Assembly (NCBI GenBank): GCA_902771935.1
Contig: CACXYM010000006.1
Coordinates: 1 to 64,000, forward strand
DNA length: 64,000 bases
Source: an uncultured Bacteroidales bacterium
GTDB lineage: Bacteria; Bacteroidota; Bacteroidia; Bacteroidales; Paludibacteraceae
Direction of reading: 5' to 3'
Shown: positions 42,282-52,278 of the stretch, in pieces
How the letters are laid out: the number at the start of each line of letters is the position of its first letter
Position numbering within the stretch: the stretch's first letter is position 1
Program-made: the position numbers and the translations under genes
The notes under the pieces: model-generated
Seen by the model: only the letters and a program-made list of their open reading frames with translations
Told to the model about the DNA's origin: nothing
Database searches by the model: none

Positions 42282-43437
42282 GACGTGTCAATATACTACT
42301 GTCGCCATAACTCAAGAAACGAAAATCATGGCTTAGGGCATAGTCATAAATCTTCTTCCAATCCTCGCCGACAAACGCGCTGACAAGCAACAAGAGTGTC
42401 GATTTGGGCTGATGGAAATTCGTTATCAGTTGGTCTACCACGTGAAACGCATAGCCCGGTTTAATCATAATCTGCGTCTCTGCGTGCAAAGTGTCCTGTT
42501 GGGTTTGATCAAGATAAGACAAAATATTGCGCAGCGCCTCTTCCGTCGAAATAGCATAATCTTGCTCATACGGCGCAAACTGCGCAACACTCAGTTTTTT
42601 TGTCGCACCAATAAAATAGAGCGACTCCAGCGTTCGCATACTCGTTGTTCCGACAGCCACGATATGTCCCAGATTAGCTAATACGTCCTCAATCGCTTTT
42701 CGCGGCACAGCTATTATCTCTGTGTGCATCGTGTGCTTGTTCGCATCCTCGGTCTTGACGGGTTGGAATGTCCCGGCGCCGACATGTAATGTCAGTTCCG
42801 TCGTTTGAATACCGCGTTGGCGCAAATCGTCTAATACTTTCTCCGTAAAGTGCAATCCCGCTGTTGGAGCAGCAACAGAACCTTTGATTTTGCTGTAAAC
42901 GGTTTGATACGTTGTCTTGTCGCTTTCTTCGGTCGGACGGTTCAAATAGGGTGGAATAGGCAGTTCACCTTGAGCGTCTAACAACTGCGCAAAACTCATA
43001 CTCGCATCATCCCAACTGAACCGCACTTCGTGCGTGTTGCCTGTCGTCGAAATCTTTTCGGCATGCAAAACGCCATTACTCAACACGCCCGACTTCCACT
43101 TCTTCAGGTTGCCAATCATGCACTTCCACGTACAACCGCTTGTCGAAGAAAGTGCCAACTGATAATCTCTTGGAGCAAGCGGCTCCAAGCAGAAAATCTC
43201 TATCCTTGCCCCGCTATCTTTATGAAAAACCAAGCGCGCAGGTATCACGCGAGTATTATTATACACAAGGAGCGAACCTGCTGCGATGTAATCCCCAACA
43301 CGATAAAACACGTCCTCACTCACCTTGCCATCCTTATAAACCAGCAACTTCGAGTGATCACGCTCTGCCAGCGGATACTTCGCTATCCGCTCATCGGTTA
43401 ACGGATAATCATATTCGCTTATTAATATCTCTTCCAT
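42274..43437 (-). CDS. queA: S-adenosylmethionine:tRNA ribosyltransferase-isomerase QueA
   Basis: 387 residues from MEEILISEYDYPLTDERIAK. Matching blocks: LLVYNNTRVIPARL, PPYLNRPTEESDKTTYQTVY, GSVAAPTAGLHFTEKV, THHVGAGTF-like LHVGAGTFQPVK, and LLLVSAFVGEDWKKIYDYA. It makes epoxyqueuosine in tRNA. A longer frame extends 40 codons upstream through an 11-bp repeat array; the internal start agrees with family length. Confidence 0.93.
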   Translation of the reverse strand: MEEILISEYDYPLTDERIAKYPLAERDHSKLLVYKDGKVSEDVFYRVGDYIAAGSLLVYNNTRVIPARLVFHKDSGARIEIFCLEPLAPRDYQLALSSTSGCTWKCMIGNLKKWKSGVLSNGVLHAEKISTTGNTHEVRFSWDDASMSFAQLLDAQGELPIPPYLNRPTEESDKTTYQTVYSKIKGSVAAPTAGLHFTEKVLDDLRQRGIQTTELTLHVGAGTFQPVKTEDANKHTMHTEIIAVPRKAIEDVLANLGHIVAVGTTSMRTLESLYFIGATKKLSVAQFAPYEQDYAISTEEALRNILSYLDQTQQDTLHAETQIMIKPGYAFHVVDQLITNFHQPKSTLLLLVSAFVGEDWKKIYDYALSHDFRFLSYGDSSILTRHD

Positions 43438-44728
43438 AGCTCTTCCTCCGCGTTTCCTCCTGTTGCCTTCCCGTTGCCTTCGGTTTCCGATAGGTTCCTG
43501 ATAGGTTTCTGATAGGTTTCTGATTGGTTCCTGATAGGTTCTCACTCCTGACTCCACTATGACGTGAACCTGACTTCTTCACGAATTCCTTTCTCTCTCC
43601 GGAGAATAACTCGTACTTATTGAACCAGCACTCCAATTCGCCGTTCAGCAACTTTATCCGTTTGCTCGGCTTGAGCCCGATACACTTGAGCGCATCCTCA
43701 TTCGATGATATCACCCAAGCCGTAGAGCCTGTAAACTGATGTTTGAAGGTTGTTCCCATATCGCCGTAAAGCCGCATCACATCTTTGTCTTGTGCGAGAC
43801 GTTCGCCATACGGCGGATTAACCATCACTAAAGCCGGTTTTTGCTCTTCGCGTTTTATCTCCTGTAAACGAATTTGCTTGACGTCAATGCACCGTTGCTG
43901 TCCGGCAGACTTAACATTCTTTAGTGCTTGTTGCACAGCATAGAACGATGCATCGGAACCATAGATATGATGAGTAAACGGACGCTCTGATGAATCGTCG
44001 TTATAAATGTCTTCGAACAAATCCTTGTCAAAGTCTGCCCATTTCTCAAAGGCGAAACTCTTTCGGAATATACCCGGCGCAATATTCTGTGCGATTAATG
44101 CTGCCTCAATAAGGAGTGTGCCCGAACCGCACATCGGGTCGTAGAAATCCGTTTCGCCTTTCCAGCCTGCCATAAGGAGCATTCCTGCTGCAAGTGCCTC
44201 ATTGATAGGCGCTTCGGTATTTGCTACACGATAACCGCGTTTATGCAAACTTTCGCCGGAACTGTCTAATGATAAAGTTACCGTCTCATTCGCAATATGG
44301 ACGTTGAGATACAAATCCGGATTGGACAATTTTACGTTCGGACGTTTACCTTCGCGCTCGTTCCACCAATCGACGATCGCATCTTTCACACGATAAGTCA
44401 CATAGCGCGAGTGCCGAAACGTTTCCGAATAAACAGTTGCGTCTATCTGAAATCCGGTCTGAAGTGTCATATATTTCGCCCAGTCGAGTTGCTTGACGTT
44501 TTCATACACTTCGTCGGCATCCTTTGCTTTGAACGTCAGAATCGGCACTAACACGCGCGAAGCGGTGCGCAGAAATAAATTTGCCGTATAAAGAAGGCGC
44601 TTGTCTCCCGTAAAGGACACAGCGCGCCGTTCTAATTGCACATTATTTGCACCTAATTCGACTAATTCTCCTGCCAATACTTCCTCCAATCCTTTGAAGG
44701 TTTTGGCTATCATCTTAAATTCTTGCAT
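43409..44728 (-). CDS. RNA methyltransferase (THUMP-UPF0020, RlmL-like)
   Basis: 439 residues. THUMP region near the start (AKTFKGLEEVLAGELVELGA), then a methyltransferase domain with FYDPMCGSGTLLIEAALIA and VMVNPPYGERL, the NPPY motif of 23S rRNA guanine-N2 methyltransferases. The last 50 residues are a tail outside the normal family fold, encoded by an 11-bp repeat array and containing NLSGTNQKPIRNLSGTYRKP. The gene overlaps queA by 29 bases. Confidence 0.85.
   Translation of the reverse strand: MQEFKMIAKTFKGLEEVLAGELVELGANNVQLERRAVSFTGDKRLLYTANLFLRTASRVLVPILTFKAKDADEVYENVKQLDWAKYMTLQTGFQIDATVYSETFRHSRYVTYRVKDAIVDWWNEREGKRPNVKLSNPDLYLNVHIANETVTLSLDSSGESLHKRGYRVANTEAPINEALAAGMLLMAGWKGETDFYDPMCGSGTLLIEAALIAQNIAPGIFRKSFAFEKWADFDKDLFEDIYNDDSSERPFTHHIYGSDASFYAVQQALKNVKSAGQQRCIDVKQIRLQEIKREEQKPALVMVNPPYGERLAQDKDVMRLYGDMGTTFKHQFTGSTAWVISSNEDALKCIGLKPSKRIKLLNGELECWFNKYELFSGERKEFVKKSGSRHSGVRSENLSGTNQKPIRNLSGTYRKPKATGRQQEETRRKSYGRDINKRI
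43487..43541. repeat. 11-bp tandem repeat, five units
   Basis: CCGATAGGTTC, CTGATAGGTTT twice, CTGATTGGTTC and CTGATAGGTTC. It encodes an 11-residue repeat in the methyltransferase tail and lies 50 bases upstream of the queA start. Confidence 0.9.
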
Positions 44729-44730
44729 GC

Positions 44731-45360
44731 TTAATCATTCGCTTTTTGGAAGCTGCGCTTCTTGCCGGAGTTGGCCTCTTTATAAACCATCTCCGTGTAG
44801 AAGAGTTTGGTAATCGTATATGGCCGTGGAATGAGTTGTCCCTTGTTATCTGCTGTAGCTAATTCCAGCACTTTCGAGCCACGTTTTTTCCACATGAACC
44901 AACCGTTACCATATTTCTGTAAGTCTGCTTCGGTCACATCTTCTGCCTCGTCCCATTCGTAACCCCAGTAATATCCGTCTTCGGCTTCTTCGTCCGTATA
45001 GACACGAAACCATTGTTCATTCTCCAGACTCTGCCATTTGCCGAGTAGCATCTCATCTTCATCCGTCAGTCCGTCTTGTTCTTCTTCTCCGGCGAAATAG
45101 ACCAACTCATTGGTCATCATGTCGTCCTTTTTCTCCATCACTTGCGGCTCGATGGTATCTATCTTCACCGGCTTTGGTGTTTGAGGCTTCTTCGGCTCAA
45201 TGGTAATCACCGGCGGCGTCTCCGGTTCGTCAATTGGCTCTTCGATACCCATATACTGCTTTGCCAATGCCACTATCTCAGGGCCGTAGAAATAGTATGC
45301 CGCATATCCGGCAGCGCCCACGAGTAAAAGAATGACTATGGTCCAAATGGCTTTTTTCAT
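44731..45360 (-). CDS. Membrane-anchored acidic protein of unknown function
   Basis: 209 residues from MKKAIWTIVILLLVGAAGYA, an N-terminal membrane helix. A Pro/Thr/Lys-rich linker (ETPPVITIEPKKPQTPKPVK) and a Glu/Asp-rich domain (DEEAEDGYYWGYEWDEAED) follow. Unknown. One base after the transglutaminase-like gene, so cotranscribed. Confidence 0.7.
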   Translation of the reverse strand: MKKAIWTIVILLLVGAAGYAAYYFYGPEIVALAKQYMGIEEPIDEPETPPVITIEPKKPQTPKPVKIDTIEPQVMEKKDDMMTNELVYFAGEEEQDGLTDEDEMLLGKWQSLENEQWFRVYTDEEAEDGYYWGYEWDEAEDVTEADLQKYGNGWFMWKKRGSKVLELATADNKGQLIPRPYTITKLFYTEMVYKEANSGKKRSFQKAND

Positions 45361-45361
45361 A

Positions 45362-46975
45362 TTACTTGAGAGCAATCACTTTGGCTTTTTGGTTATCCAT
45401 TCCCGGCATCGTACGTCCAACACCCGCGTTAATATACGTCGGGTCGCAAACAACATAGTCTTTGCCTTTGTATGTCAAGTAGTCGCCTTTGACGGGTTGC
45501 GTGAAATGAACAGCCGTAGCGAGGTGACCGGGATAATAAAGCAGTACTACATCCAAACCAAGAATATCGCGCACGAGGCGTGAGAAGAGGATTGAACGGT
45601 CCTCACAGTCGCAAGCCGGATAATAGAGTGTCTCTTCCGCAAAGAAGACGCGGTCATGTCCCCAAACCTTATCGTCATATTCATACTTGAATGCAGTCTG
45701 CACCCAATTCAGGATAGCACCTACAGCCTCTTTCTCGCCTAACTTATCGGTGGTGGCTTTCAGTTGCGGATAGAGTGATTGTTTAATCTCCGGAGAGAGT
45801 GGGGTATTGGCGTACACAGCCCATTTGGTTGTGCCGTCACCACCGATACAAGCTTCAGGATATTTGTCGAAGAAGCTGATATCGTTCTTGTTCACTTTAC
45901 TCTTAGCCGTTACACCGCGTTTGGAAGTGAGTGTACGTTCGTCCGAAGCCAAGTTAGCCAGTTTTTGCGGTTGTGCAATCTGCATGGACATGGTCTTCTC
46001 GTTCTCGAACGGTGCGTTGCATACTTTCAGTCCTTTCACTTTGCCGGCAATAGCATAGAACTTAATACCGTCGATGGTAAAGAAAGAACGATTATAGAGG
46101 TCGTACTGGCTTGCTACCAACAAGTACAGTTGTTTCTCCGAAGCACCGAGACGAACGCGGTAACCTGATTGCGTGAGAAGAAAGTCTTGCATAAAGACCG
46201 CTTCGTTCGTTTGGCCATACTGTTTCTCGGTCACTTGTTGTAGCAGATCCACATATGCCCAATCGCAGAGTTGGTATTTCTTGCGCGCATCGAGTGCATC
46301 CTTGAGTGTGACATTGTATGCATCGCCGGACAACTCTTTCCACGCGTCGGAAAGTGCATCTTCGTTCAGGCTTTTGAGCTTGAACTTATCCGGTTCCGGG
46401 AATTTGATTTTAATCACGGTGCCATAGTACTTGAGTGAAATCGTCGAAGTAGGATCATCTGTTGGTTCTATGGTCGGTATAATCGGATCGGGAGCCGGAG
46501 TCGGTTTGGGTAGTACGATTACTACCGGTTGTACGGCAATCGGTTTGGACTGGATTTGATCTTGTTTGCCTTCTAACTTAGCCAACGGATCAACTTTAAC
46601 CAATGGCTCTTCTTTTTTCGCCGTATCTTTCTTTACTGCCACATCGTTTTTGTCGTCCTTTGGTTTCTTGACATCCGGTTGTGGTTTCTCTTCGGGAGCA
46701 GATTCCTGTTCCGGCTCTTTATAAACCACCGGTGGCACCACTTTCTCTTTTACCGGCTCAACGGCTGGTTGCGCTTCCATAGGCTCCCACGCATGCTTCA
46801 TGAAGTCCGCATACTCGTCGTTGACTTTCTTACGGAACTCGTCGAAAGCTTTTTGTTGTTCGGACTTGTACTGTTTGTACTCAGCACGTTGTTGTTTTCT
46901 GTACTCTTCAAAGGACTGCGCATAGCACATCCCGAATGCGAAGAGTAATAATACCGGTAAAAGTAGTTTTTTCAT
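45362..46975 (-). CDS. Secreted transglutaminase-like protein
   Basis: 537 residues with signal peptide (MKKLLLPVLLLFAFGMCYAQ). A helical region (FEEYRKQQRAEYKQYKSEQQ) is followed by a Pro/Glu/Lys-rich linker, then a C-terminal domain with ILNWVQTAFKYEYDD, YYPACDCEDRSILFSRLVRD and PGHLATAVHF: Cys, His and Asp of a transglutaminase-like fold. It may cleave or cross-link periplasmic or outer-membrane proteins. Confidence 0.75.
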   Translation of the reverse strand: MKKLLLPVLLLFAFGMCYAQSFEEYRKQQRAEYKQYKSEQQKAFDEFRKKVNDEYADFMKHAWEPMEAQPAVEPVKEKVVPPVVYKEPEQESAPEEKPQPDVKKPKDDKNDVAVKKDTAKKEEPLVKVDPLAKLEGKQDQIQSKPIAVQPVVIVLPKPTPAPDPIIPTIEPTDDPTSTISLKYYGTVIKIKFPEPDKFKLKSLNEDALSDAWKELSGDAYNVTLKDALDARKKYQLCDWAYVDLLQQVTEKQYGQTNEAVFMQDFLLTQSGYRVRLGASEKQLYLLVASQYDLYNRSFFTIDGIKFYAIAGKVKGLKVCNAPFENEKTMSMQIAQPQKLANLASDERTLTSKRGVTAKSKVNKNDISFFDKYPEACIGGDGTTKWAVYANTPLSPEIKQSLYPQLKATTDKLGEKEAVGAILNWVQTAFKYEYDDKVWGHDRVFFAEETLYYPACDCEDRSILFSRLVRDILGLDVVLLYYPGHLATAVHFTQPVKGDYLTYKGKDYVVCDPTYINAGVGRTMPGMDNQKAKVIALK

Positions 46976-46987
46976 TGTGGTGTTATT

Positions 46988-48346
46988 TTATTTAACTAAT
47001 CGACCTGTTACGTCGTAAATATGTTCTCCACGTAAGATGTATAACATGCCGTGGTACATAATTTTGCGTGCAGTCTCATCGTATTGAACGTTCTGTTGTG
47101 TTGCTTGTTCGATAGCGGTATGCGGTCCTTCGGCTGACGGAGTTACTTGGTCTTGGTCGATATCGCTATCGCAAGAAGAGTCGGAAGCGATTGCTTTGAC
47201 GGAAGTAGTGTACGTCAGGTTGTTAACCAGTCCGGAGATGACGCATGTGCAGATACCGCCGGAAGTCGTGACAGCGCCGATAATCGGTTCGTCCAGACAT
47301 TCAGTAGTAAATCCTTTGCAGTTGCTAATGGTTACGCTATAAGAAGCGGCTCCATCGATGGCTGTCCAAGAGAGTGAGATTTGTTCGTCTCCTGCGATAG
47401 CTGTAACGTTCGGAGTAGCGAGTTTGGTGCATCCACCACCGCCACCGATTTTGAACACTTGTCCCGCATTTGCACCCCAGATATACTCTGCTAATTCAGG
47501 ATAGTCGATAAAGGGGTTACGGTTACCTTGAATAGATTGTACTGCGTTATTACGGTCGGTCTCTTTGCGTGAAACAGGGTCTAAGCGATGCCACTTCAAA
47601 AGTAGCGCCACGCTGTAGTCTGTTAATCCGAAGTGTCCTGAAGCGGTAAAGTCGTCGTTAAACATTCGTTCTCCGTTAGTCTCTTGAGTGAAGCTATAGG
47701 TTTGATTATTATAGTTGCACCAAGCCAAGACCATGTAGAAATAGGTACGTGCGAAGTCGCCTTTGAACTCATCGTTCGGCTCAAATACGGTACCTCCTGT
47801 AAATCCTTCCAAAGTAGATGTTCCAAGTCGTCCTCTCCCTACGTTAGAACCATTAGAAAGGGTAGTGCCTCCTGTGCATTCTCCAAAAGGATAGTTACTG
47901 CGTTGGTTATTAACGTATCCGTCGGTAGGGTACATATGATATAAGTCTGTACCGGGACCAACCCCCGGTTTATTACCTACGCCGAACCAGCTTTTAGGTA
48001 ACGAGTGTTCGCGGTTGTAGCAATCCCCCACGTCAGAGTAGTTGCCACATTGTTTAGAACCGCAGGTCCAAAGGACATTTGAATAGGGGTCCCACAGTTT
48101 GCCAGCTTTGTCCGTGGAGTCTGCAGGATATATATCCGTTGTGCAGAAGTCCGTCCAAAGGTTAGTATAAGTGCGTCCGCTATAGTTTTTGCGGGCTGTG
48201 GTAGTTACCGCATTGACCAAATTGATACCGGACAGGTTTTCTAAATTGGAATAGTATGTAGGCAGTTGGTCTGCCGGAGTCACATCTTTCGCCCAGATAT
48301 TTATTGTTACGAGTGCTGCAAGGAGCACGATAATCATTTTCTTCAT
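46988..48346 (-). CDS. Secreted endonuclease I-family nuclease
   Basis: 452 residues with signal peptide. The motif NREHSLPKSWFG is the beta-beta-alpha metal site of EndA/NucM nucleases; YHMYPTDGYVNNQRSNYPFG and ARTYFYMVLAW support this. A C-terminal fibronectin III-like domain (ISLSWTAIDGAASYSVTISN) and the tail KIMYHGMLYILRGEHIYDVTG with RLVK follow. Extracellular DNA degradation is expected. Confidence 0.9.
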   Translation of the reverse strand: MKKMIIVLLAALVTINIWAKDVTPADQLPTYYSNLENLSGINLVNAVTTTARKNYSGRTYTNLWTDFCTTDIYPADSTDKAGKLWDPYSNVLWTCGSKQCGNYSDVGDCYNREHSLPKSWFGVGNKPGVGPGTDLYHMYPTDGYVNNQRSNYPFGECTGGTTLSNGSNVGRGRLGTSTLEGFTGGTVFEPNDEFKGDFARTYFYMVLAWCNYNNQTYSFTQETNGERMFNDDFTASGHFGLTDYSVALLLKWHRLDPVSRKETDRNNAVQSIQGNRNPFIDYPELAEYIWGANAGQVFKIGGGGGCTKLATPNVTAIAGDEQISLSWTAIDGAASYSVTISNCKGFTTECLDEPIIGAVTTSGGICTCVISGLVNNLTYTTSVKAIASDSSCDSDIDQDQVTPSAEGPHTAIEQATQQNVQYDETARKIMYHGMLYILRGEHIYDVTGRLVK

Positions 48347-48389
48347 AATGTTACAATTTAAAAAATAAACAATTCATGTTCCTTATTAA

Positions 48390-51300
48390 TTATTTATATA
48401 CGGCATAGTAATCTGCATCCGCATTTACAGCACCTCCGGCAGAGATAATTGCAGGAGCAGTAGCACCTGTATAGTGCTCGGTGGTAGTCCATCCATAGAA
48501 TGCTTTTCCTGCGTTAGCAGCAGGAGTAGCGGGTAAGACTAATGGGTCTCCTTCGTTATATGTTACCACCTTATTTCCATCGCAAGCGTGCCAAGTAACG
48601 GTGTAGGTATTGACAACCGGCAGTTCGTTAACGGTGATGTTATAGGAAGCGGTTTTCGTTACCTCGTTTTCGGTGTAGCTGACGGTTACTTGTTTTGTTC
48701 CGGCTGTAGTCATGTCAGGAGCGGTAACGGTTGCTGTTACGTTTTTGCTATCGCAGTTGGAGTAAGCAGCTGTTACGACGAGTCCTGTTGAGTTGAACGC
48801 GTCGCCAACGGTGAAGGTTGTTTGTACACCTTCTGTATTGAGTGTTATTCCGGTCAGTGCGCACGGAACTATCTCCTCACAGGAGAGTGTATAGTTGCTG
48901 TACGTTGTGGTAGAACTTGCTGTAACCTTATACAGTTGGATTGCGTAGTAGCTTGTTCCTGCTGATTTACCTGTATAACAAGCAAATCGTGGATTTGATA
49001 CGTTCCACCAAATGACACGTGTAGCATCGGATGCATTAGCGATCGTTGCATTGCCGTTGCTGATAGAGACAGTCCAAGACGTGTTGGCGTTCTTAGTCGT
49101 AGCTGTATTCAAGCTGTTCCCGCTTGACCAGTTAACGTAATTGTTACCGTTCTTGAATGCGAAAGTACCTGTACTGCTGCCGGCTTCGACATCAAAGACC
49201 ATTGTTCCAGCCGGAGTCGTTTCGTATTCCGTTCCAACGCCAAAGACTGTAGATGTGGAAGAGAATTCCGTCAGTTCTTTGGAAGCTCCTTCGCAGACGA
49301 AGACAACTTTGTCACCAGCTGCGATAGACGTTGCTTTAGTAGGAGTGCTGCTACCTCCGGTAGTAGTGCTCTTGGTAGCAAATACGGCGTAGTATGTAGC
49401 GTTAGCGTTTACGTTGCCGCTTGCAGTTGTGAACAAATCTTCGGGCTCTCCACTAATAGAGCTATTGGCAGTCCAACCGACGAATACTTGAGTCTCTGAG
49501 CAGTCGGAAGGAGTAGTAGGCAGAATGAGCGCTTCGCCTTCAGTATATTGAACAGGAGTACCGGGAACACCGTTAACGCTCCATGTCACATTATACTTAA
49601 CGGGCTCAGTAACAGATATTTGGTAAGTAGCGGTTATAGTCACGTTATTCTCAGTGTAAGAAACCGTTACTGTTTTATTACCTGCAGCAGTAAGATCGGG
49701 GGTAGTTACACTCGTCGGCGTAACAGTTTTGTCAGAACAGTTGCTATAGGCAGCTGTTACTACCAATCCTGTTGAATTAAAGGTCTCGCCGACAGTAAAA
49801 GTTTTTTTCACATTGTCGGTATTGAGTGAAATAGCAGTCAAGACGCAAGGCTCGACAGTTCCGCAGTTTAATGAATAGTCTTTATAGGATGCGCCGCTAC
49901 CGATTTTATATAATTGCACAGCATTTTGTCCGCTTGTATAGCAAGCAAAACGAGGATTTGAACTATTCCAACGAATAGAACGTGTTTCGTCAGAGCTATT
50001 TTTAATAACTGCATCACCACTTGAGATGGTAATGTTCCAAGACGAATTATCCGTAAGCGATCCTGTCGTGGCCAAACTATTACCACTTGTCCAACTGAGG
50101 TAATTGCTACCATTCATTAGGGCGAAGGTGCCGGTTGTCTTACCTTGAACTACGTCAAGTGGGAAAACACCGGTAGGAGTATCTGTATAATCCTGACCAA
50201 GTCCATATTTAGTAGAGGTAGAGGATATACCGCTTAGCTCTTTTGAATCGGTTTCATAGACAAGGATTACCTTATCTCCCACAGCAATAGAAGAAGCTTT
50301 TTCAATAGATGTTCCACCAGTTTCCGATTTGGTAGCAAAGACTGCGTAATAGGTAGCATCGGCTTCAATGATATCGCCTTCCTTAACATATGTTGGCGCT
50401 GTTGTAGCACTTTCATAGTTTTCCGTTGCAGTCCAACCAACAAACACTTTGCCATTGTCGCATGCGGTTGGAGAGGATGTAGGCAAACTTATTACGCCGG
50501 CGGAAGCAACGGTTGTAGCAAATTCAGAACCCTTTGCCATCCATGTAACGTTTCTATCTTCTCCAGGAGGCATAATACCTACAATTACGTCTTGCTCTAA
50601 ACTATATGAACCATTTCCTCCTCCAGAACCAGGATCAGTAGTCTCCAATGCATCTATGTCGTAATAGCCGTCGCACCAGTTTGTCCAACCGAAATTGAAA
50701 TGGAAATAGTTTGCATTATCGTAACCATCACAAACGAAACTATGCCCATAACCAGATTCCGGATCACTAGGGTCTTCGTAACCAACACCGGCATACATAA
50801 TCGGGCGTTTGGCATCAAGTTCTGCTTTCAACATAGCAATCCACTCCGCCTTCGTCCAACTTTTCATTCCTGTGCTGCTATCCCCATCTCTGTAATACCC
50901 CGTTACAGTTTCAGAATTGTAACCAAAAAATTGTGTGAGTGCTTTCTCTGCACACATTATTCCTTGGTTTGACCAATAACCATTATAGTCAATCGTCCAC
51001 GCAGCACTACCACCTTCATCTGCTGTGCCATATTGCATATCGCAAGCAATTCCACAATGATACATCAGCGTTGCGACAGCTGTCTTTTGAGCAGAAGTAG
51101 CACCGCTACCATATGTGTTGAGCATATTTGCCCACTCATAGGTAGTACTGCCAAAGTTTGCCGAAGCACTTGTGTAGTATTTGTCGGTATGTGAACCGGT
51201 ACCTTTCTTTGGCCATTGCCAGTAATTCATGACTTGTGCCATGGCGGTAGCCACACAACCCGTGTAACATTGGGATCCACTTTTGGTAGGGCAGAAATTC

Positions 51301-51800
51301 CAGAATGGTGCATCTTGATCCCAACCGGTCTTAATCAATGGTGATACAACCGGTGTTGCAGTTTTAACAATCGGACTTTGACGCAATTTTTCCCATTCTT
51401 GTTTGATGGACTCACTTGCTTCTACGCCATCAGCTGCGGCACGTTTAATTTGTCTGTCATAACCGCCAAGCCACACTTTCAGGTTCATAGGCTGGTTGTC
51501 TGTGCGGAATTGGCCTGTTGTTGAATAAGCCAAAATCGGGTGCGCAATGTCGTTTGCGGCAACCATTACCCAGCCTTCGCCGTTGGCATTTTCATACACA
51601 TAGTACTGGTTTTCTTCTGCCGAAGCAGCTTTTTTGAGCACCATTTCAGTCGGAACAGCTTTCTTAACGCCGGTTTGAACAGCAGGGGCACTCATGAAGT
51701 TTTTTGCTACGAGCGCTGCATCTGCTTGGGACACACGCTCCGCGAAGATTGTCGTAACTGTAAGTAACAGCGAAACGGCTAATAGAAGTAATTTTCTCAT
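48390..51800 (-). CDS. Secreted C10-family peptidase with repeated domains
   Basis: 1136 residues with signal peptide (MRKLLLLAVSLLLTVTTIFA). An N-terminal inhibitor-type propeptide (VSQADAALVAKNFM) precedes a streptopain-like C10 domain: catalytic Cys in CYTGCVATAMAQVMNYWQWP and His in SGYGHSFVCDGYDNANYFHF. Two copies of a Big-type repeat (FTVGETFNSTGLVVTAAYSN and FTVGDAFNSTGLVVTAAYSN) and three InlB/GW-like segments ending DATYYAVFA or DADYYAVYK follow. A cysteine protease of gut Bacteroidales type. Confidence 0.85.
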   Translation of the reverse strand: MRKLLLLAVSLLLTVTTIFAERVSQADAALVAKNFMSAPAVQTGVKKAVPTEMVLKKAASAEENQYYVYENANGEGWVMVAANDIAHPILAYSTTGQFRTDNQPMNLKVWLGGYDRQIKRAAADGVEASESIKQEWEKLRQSPIVKTATPVVSPLIKTGWDQDAPFWNFCPTKSGSQCYTGCVATAMAQVMNYWQWPKKGTGSHTDKYYTSASANFGSTTYEWANMLNTYGSGATSAQKTAVATLMYHCGIACDMQYGTADEGGSAAWTIDYNGYWSNQGIMCAEKALTQFFGYNSETVTGYYRDGDSSTGMKSWTKAEWIAMLKAELDAKRPIMYAGVGYEDPSDPESGYGHSFVCDGYDNANYFHFNFGWTNWCDGYYDIDALETTDPGSGGGNGSYSLEQDVIVGIMPPGEDRNVTWMAKGSEFATTVASAGVISLPTSSPTACDNGKVFVGWTATENYESATTAPTYVKEGDIIEADATYYAVFATKSETGGTSIEKASSIAVGDKVILVYETDSKELSGISSTSTKYGLGQDYTDTPTGVFPLDVVQGKTTGTFALMNGSNYLSWTSGNSLATTGSLTDNSSWNITISSGDAVIKNSSDETRSIRWNSSNPRFACYTSGQNAVQLYKIGSGASYKDYSLNCGTVEPCVLTAISLNTDNVKKTFTVGETFNSTGLVVTAAYSNCSDKTVTPTSVTTPDLTAAGNKTVTVSYTENNVTITATYQISVTEPVKYNVTWSVNGVPGTPVQYTEGEALILPTTPSDCSETQVFVGWTANSSISGEPEDLFTTASGNVNANATYYAVFATKSTTTGGSSTPTKATSIAAGDKVVFVCEGASKELTEFSSTSTVFGVGTEYETTPAGTMVFDVEAGSSTGTFAFKNGNNYVNWSSGNSLNTATTKNANTSWTVSISNGNATIANASDATRVIWWNVSNPRFACYTGKSAGTSYYAIQLYKVTASSTTTYSNYTLSCEEIVPCALTGITLNTEGVQTTFTVGDAFNSTGLVVTAAYSNCDSKNVTATVTAPDMTTAGTKQVTVSYTENEVTKTASYNITVNELPVVNTYTVTWHACDGNKVVTYNEGDPLVLPATPAANAGKAFYGWTTTEHYTGATAPAIISAGGAVNADADYYAVYK

Positions 51801-51860
51801 GATATTAATTTATTTTAAAGTTAGTTAATGTATATTAAGGGTTAATAATATTCAAGCGTG

Positions 51861-51891
51861 CAAAGGTACAGCTTTTTTTCCACATGCGCAA
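51861..51891 (-). promoter_or_regulatory. Promoter of the C10 peptidase gene
   Basis: Minus strand TTG (51889-51891), 20-bp spacer, TACCTTTG (51861-51868). Leader about 55 bases. Confidence 0.8.
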
Positions 51892-52063
51892 ATTTTTTCA
51901 CAAAAAAACGCGAAACTATGTTGTAAAACATAGAATATGCGTAAAGCGTAGCCTTGGAAAAGGGTGGGAGTATTTTGAAAGGATTTTTAGAGTATTCTTA
52001 GATCCCGTAATGGTCAGGCTTGACCTCCGATTTACCGCCGTTTGAATTTCGGTCGATTTTCAT

Positions 52064-52118
52064 TCGACCGTCGTGCGACCGTCGTTCGACCGTCGTTCGA
52101 CCGTCGTTCGACCTTCGG
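52064..52118. repeat. 11-bp tandem repeat, five units
   Basis: TCGACCGTCGT, GCGACCGTCGT, TCGACCGTCGT twice and TCGACCTTCGG. A third unrelated 11-bp array. Confidence 0.9.
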
Positions 52119-52200
52119 GAACAGAAGGATAAAAAGTGGGAGGAAAATGAAAGAAAAGTGAAAGGAAAATGATGAGGGGACATGAAAAAAGGAATAGGGA

Positions 52201-52275
52201 AATGAAGGAATGATGAAATGAGAGAGTGAGAGAATTAGGGAGTTAGAAAGTTAGAGAATTAGAGAGTGGGAAAAT
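52201..52275. repeat. Low-complexity purine run with heptad-like units
   Basis: Units such as GAGAATTAG, GGAGTTAG and AAAGTTAG in a loose 7-9 bp rhythm. No gene. Confidence 0.5.
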
Positions 52276-52278
52276 TAT

